This document shows, piece after piece, positions 13,200-13,874 of a stretch of 13,874 nucleotides of DNA (positions are counted from its first letter, which is position 1; each line of letters opens with the position of its first letter). The stretch is taken from the NCBI GenBank assembly GCA_040758525.1, contig JBFLVQ010000191.1, forward strand, positions 1 through 13,874, written 5' to 3'. Origin of the DNA: JBFLVQ01 sp040758525. GTDB taxonomy: Bacteria > Acidobacteriota > Blastocatellia > Chloracidobacteriales > JADJPF01. The notes under the pieces are model-generated. The model saw only the letters and a list, made by a program, of their open reading frames with translations, searched no databases and had not been told where the DNA came from. The position numbers were made by a program, and so were the translations under genes.

Positions 13200-13379
13200 C
13201 TTGCCTTCCAGATTGATAAGGGTTCGATCCAGAGGGTCGTATGAATAGGTTTTGAAACCATAATCAAACATCAACTCAAGGATTCGCGATTCATCATACC
13301 CATAGCGGCCACCACTCCCGTTTAATTCCATTATCACAGAGTGCAGCGTCTGCTTTGTGAACTTCACCAGCCTAAAGGC
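13200..13379 (-). pseudogene. FkbM-family methyltransferase, C-terminal remnant
   Basis: The - strand reads AFRLVKFTKQTLHSVIMELN, then GSGGRYGYDESRILELMFDY and GFKTYSYDPLDRTLINLEGK. This matches the C-terminal end of FkbM-type SAM-dependent methyltransferases, in which the chain after the catalytic core reads xIIIExNSSGxRYGxxDxxI and then LLxxxGFxxYxYDPFTR. A stop at 13380-13382 closes it upstream, and the SAM-binding core is missing. On the other side the frame runs out of homology at about 13200, into the attC-like sequence, and stops at 13044. Intact members O-methylate sugars or antibiotics; this fragment cannot. Confidence 0.62.
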
Positions 13380-13404
13380 CTATCTATTATCCACATGTCG
13401 CGGA

Positions 13405-13424
13405 GCGTCACTGGGTGATGACGC
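13405..13424. repeat. Small hairpin GCGTCA-N8-TGACGC
   Basis: A perfect 6-bp stem whose 8-base loop ends in GTGA. It lies between the FkbM remnant and the RNA locus. It could mark the outer end of the RNA-carrying element, since HEARO-type elements are known to insert next to ATGA/GTGA, or be a chance stem. Confidence 0.35.
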
Positions 13425-13473
13425 AATACAAAAATGGAGTGTGACCTGTATTTAATAGGGGTTTATTAAACCA

Positions 13474-13515
13474 TTAATTACAAAACGCAACTTTCAACAA
13501 TGGCTTTTGTGTCAT
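13474..13515 (-). pseudogene. Truncated ORF stub behind the structured RNA
   Basis: A textbook ribosome binding site, AAGGAG (13528-13523), lies 7 bases before ATG (13515), yet the frame stops after 13 codons: MTQKPLLKVAFCN. Such a good site is unlikely before nothing, so the ORF is probably the start of a longer gene lost by deletion. The first residues resemble the starts I remember of IscB-like/RRXRR proteins (M-T-x-K-x-L-L-K-V-P-V), which would fit the RNA upstream, but 13 residues cannot prove it. Alternatively it is a real leader peptide. Confidence 0.35.
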
Positions 13516-13529
13516 TTTCTATCTCCTTG

Positions 13530-13874
13530 CAAATAAACCCACTTACAGACTTGTGGGTAATAGATAGGACTAAAGGCCGGATGCTTCCTGGGTTCGAGAT
13601 ACTGTCTCACGACAGTATCCTACAGAAGTACTATCAGGTTCGCGCTTCCTTCCTACCGAGGTAGGTATTGCGGGCTGCACAGCAGCTTTTGACTGCTGCG
13701 CCTTACCATTCCCTCGCCGGGTAGGTCAGGGACATTTCTGTCCCTTTCACCGAGTAGCCGAGTGGGATTGCTCCCACCAAGCCCTCTAGAAACGGCGCAT
13801 AAAACTTTCGCTTTACGCCGCTTGAGCCTTTCATAACGCCTTTTTAACAAGACGCGGTTTAGAAACTTCCAACC
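13530..13874 (-). ncRNA. Highly structured RNA, possibly HEARO/omega RNA
   Basis: At least six good hairpins lie in about 320 bases. On the - strand four end in GNRA tetraloops: 13793-13820 (loop GAAA, 11 pairs with a UG bulge), 13762-13777 (GUGGGA-GCAA-UCCCAC), 13729-13744 (GGGACA-GAAA-UGUCCC) and 13598-13619 (9 pairs, loop GUGA). Others are 13677-13701 (9 pairs including one G-U), 13652-13665 (CCUAC-CUCG-GUAGG), 13537-13558 (ACCCAC with GUGGGU) and GGUU/AACC at the right edge. GNRA loops appear only on this strand, which fixes the orientation. The RNA stops just before a strong ribosome site and a short ORF stub. A multi-hairpin RNA directly upstream of an ORF is the layout of HEARO, the omega RNA of IscB nucleases. 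The RNA continues beyond the window. That it is structured is well supported; the family is inferred. Confidence 0.6.

Noticed and set aside
13653..13850. 65-codon open frame on the - strand
   Set aside because: It runs through the nested hairpins of the structured RNA and has no ribosome site or protein-like pattern.
13530..13874. Group II intron or rRNA/tmRNA as identity of the RNA
   Set aside because: No domain V-like 34-nt hairpin, no GUGYG start in view, and no conserved rRNA or tmRNA stretch.
1..13874. CRISPR arrays and tRNA genes
   Set aside because: No regularly spaced direct repeats and no cloverleaf with a TTCGA arm in a proper setting were seen; the GGTTCGAG at 13591 belongs to the structured RNA region and lacks the other arms.

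Overview
The window looks like accessory chromosomal DNA of a Gram-negative, probably proteobacterial organism. Evidence for this is the strong Shine-Dalgarno sites, secreted proteins with ordinary signal peptides, a Tn3-family and an IS1-family transposase, and genes of the Salmonella STM4011-STM4015 type. The genus cannot be told from the sequence. Base composition is patchy: moderate over most of the window, clearly AT-rich at about 11.0-12.1 kb, and clearly GC-rich at about 12.13-13.2 kb. It was assembled from several sources.

Region 1 (1-1614) is a graveyard of mobile DNA. The C-terminal part of a Tn3-family transposase is cut by a complete IS1-family element. That element has 25-bp perfect inverted ends and two overlapping frames joined at a run of seven A (a -1 frameshift).

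Region 2 (about 1668-8276) is the core of the window: seven intact, tightly packed genes in two convergent transcription units. On the + strand lie a 99-residue protein with GHSH and HEEH motifs and a 357-residue leucine-rich-repeat protein with a conserved C-terminal domain (DUF6745 type, named from memory). On the - strand, in order of transcription, lie STM4015 (repeat protein), STM4014 (ATP-grasp), STM4013 (alkaline-phosphatase/sulfatase-superfamily hydrolase), STM4012 (HemN-like radical SAM) and STM4011 (radical SAM with extra C-terminal cysteines). Consecutive genes overlap by 20 and 4 bp, are 4 bp apart, or overlap by 4 bp. The two units meet tail to tail with 2 bp between stop codons. 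The set looks like a modification pathway: two radical SAM enzymes, a ligase-type enzyme and a hydrolase, with repeat proteins as likely scaffold or substrate. To my knowledge its product is unknown, and it is the best candidate here for an undescribed system.

Region 3 (8.3-11.4 kb) holds a nonsense-disrupted HNH-type gene, a secreted protein with a caspase/clostripain-like His/Cys pair, the C-terminal end of a HAD hydrolase, a two-lobed retropepsin-like protease followed by an attC-like site, and a decayed reading frame.

Region 4 (11.4-13.87 kb) holds an AT-rich exported protein of unknown function, a GC-rich DUF2306 membrane protein behind an attC-like half site, a FkbM methyltransferase remnant, and a densely hairpinned RNA on the - strand that runs off the right edge. 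The RNA has several GNRA-capped stems. It ends just before a good ribosome binding site and a 13-codon stub. This layout resembles HEARO/omega RNA upstream of IscB-like genes, but that identity is inferred.
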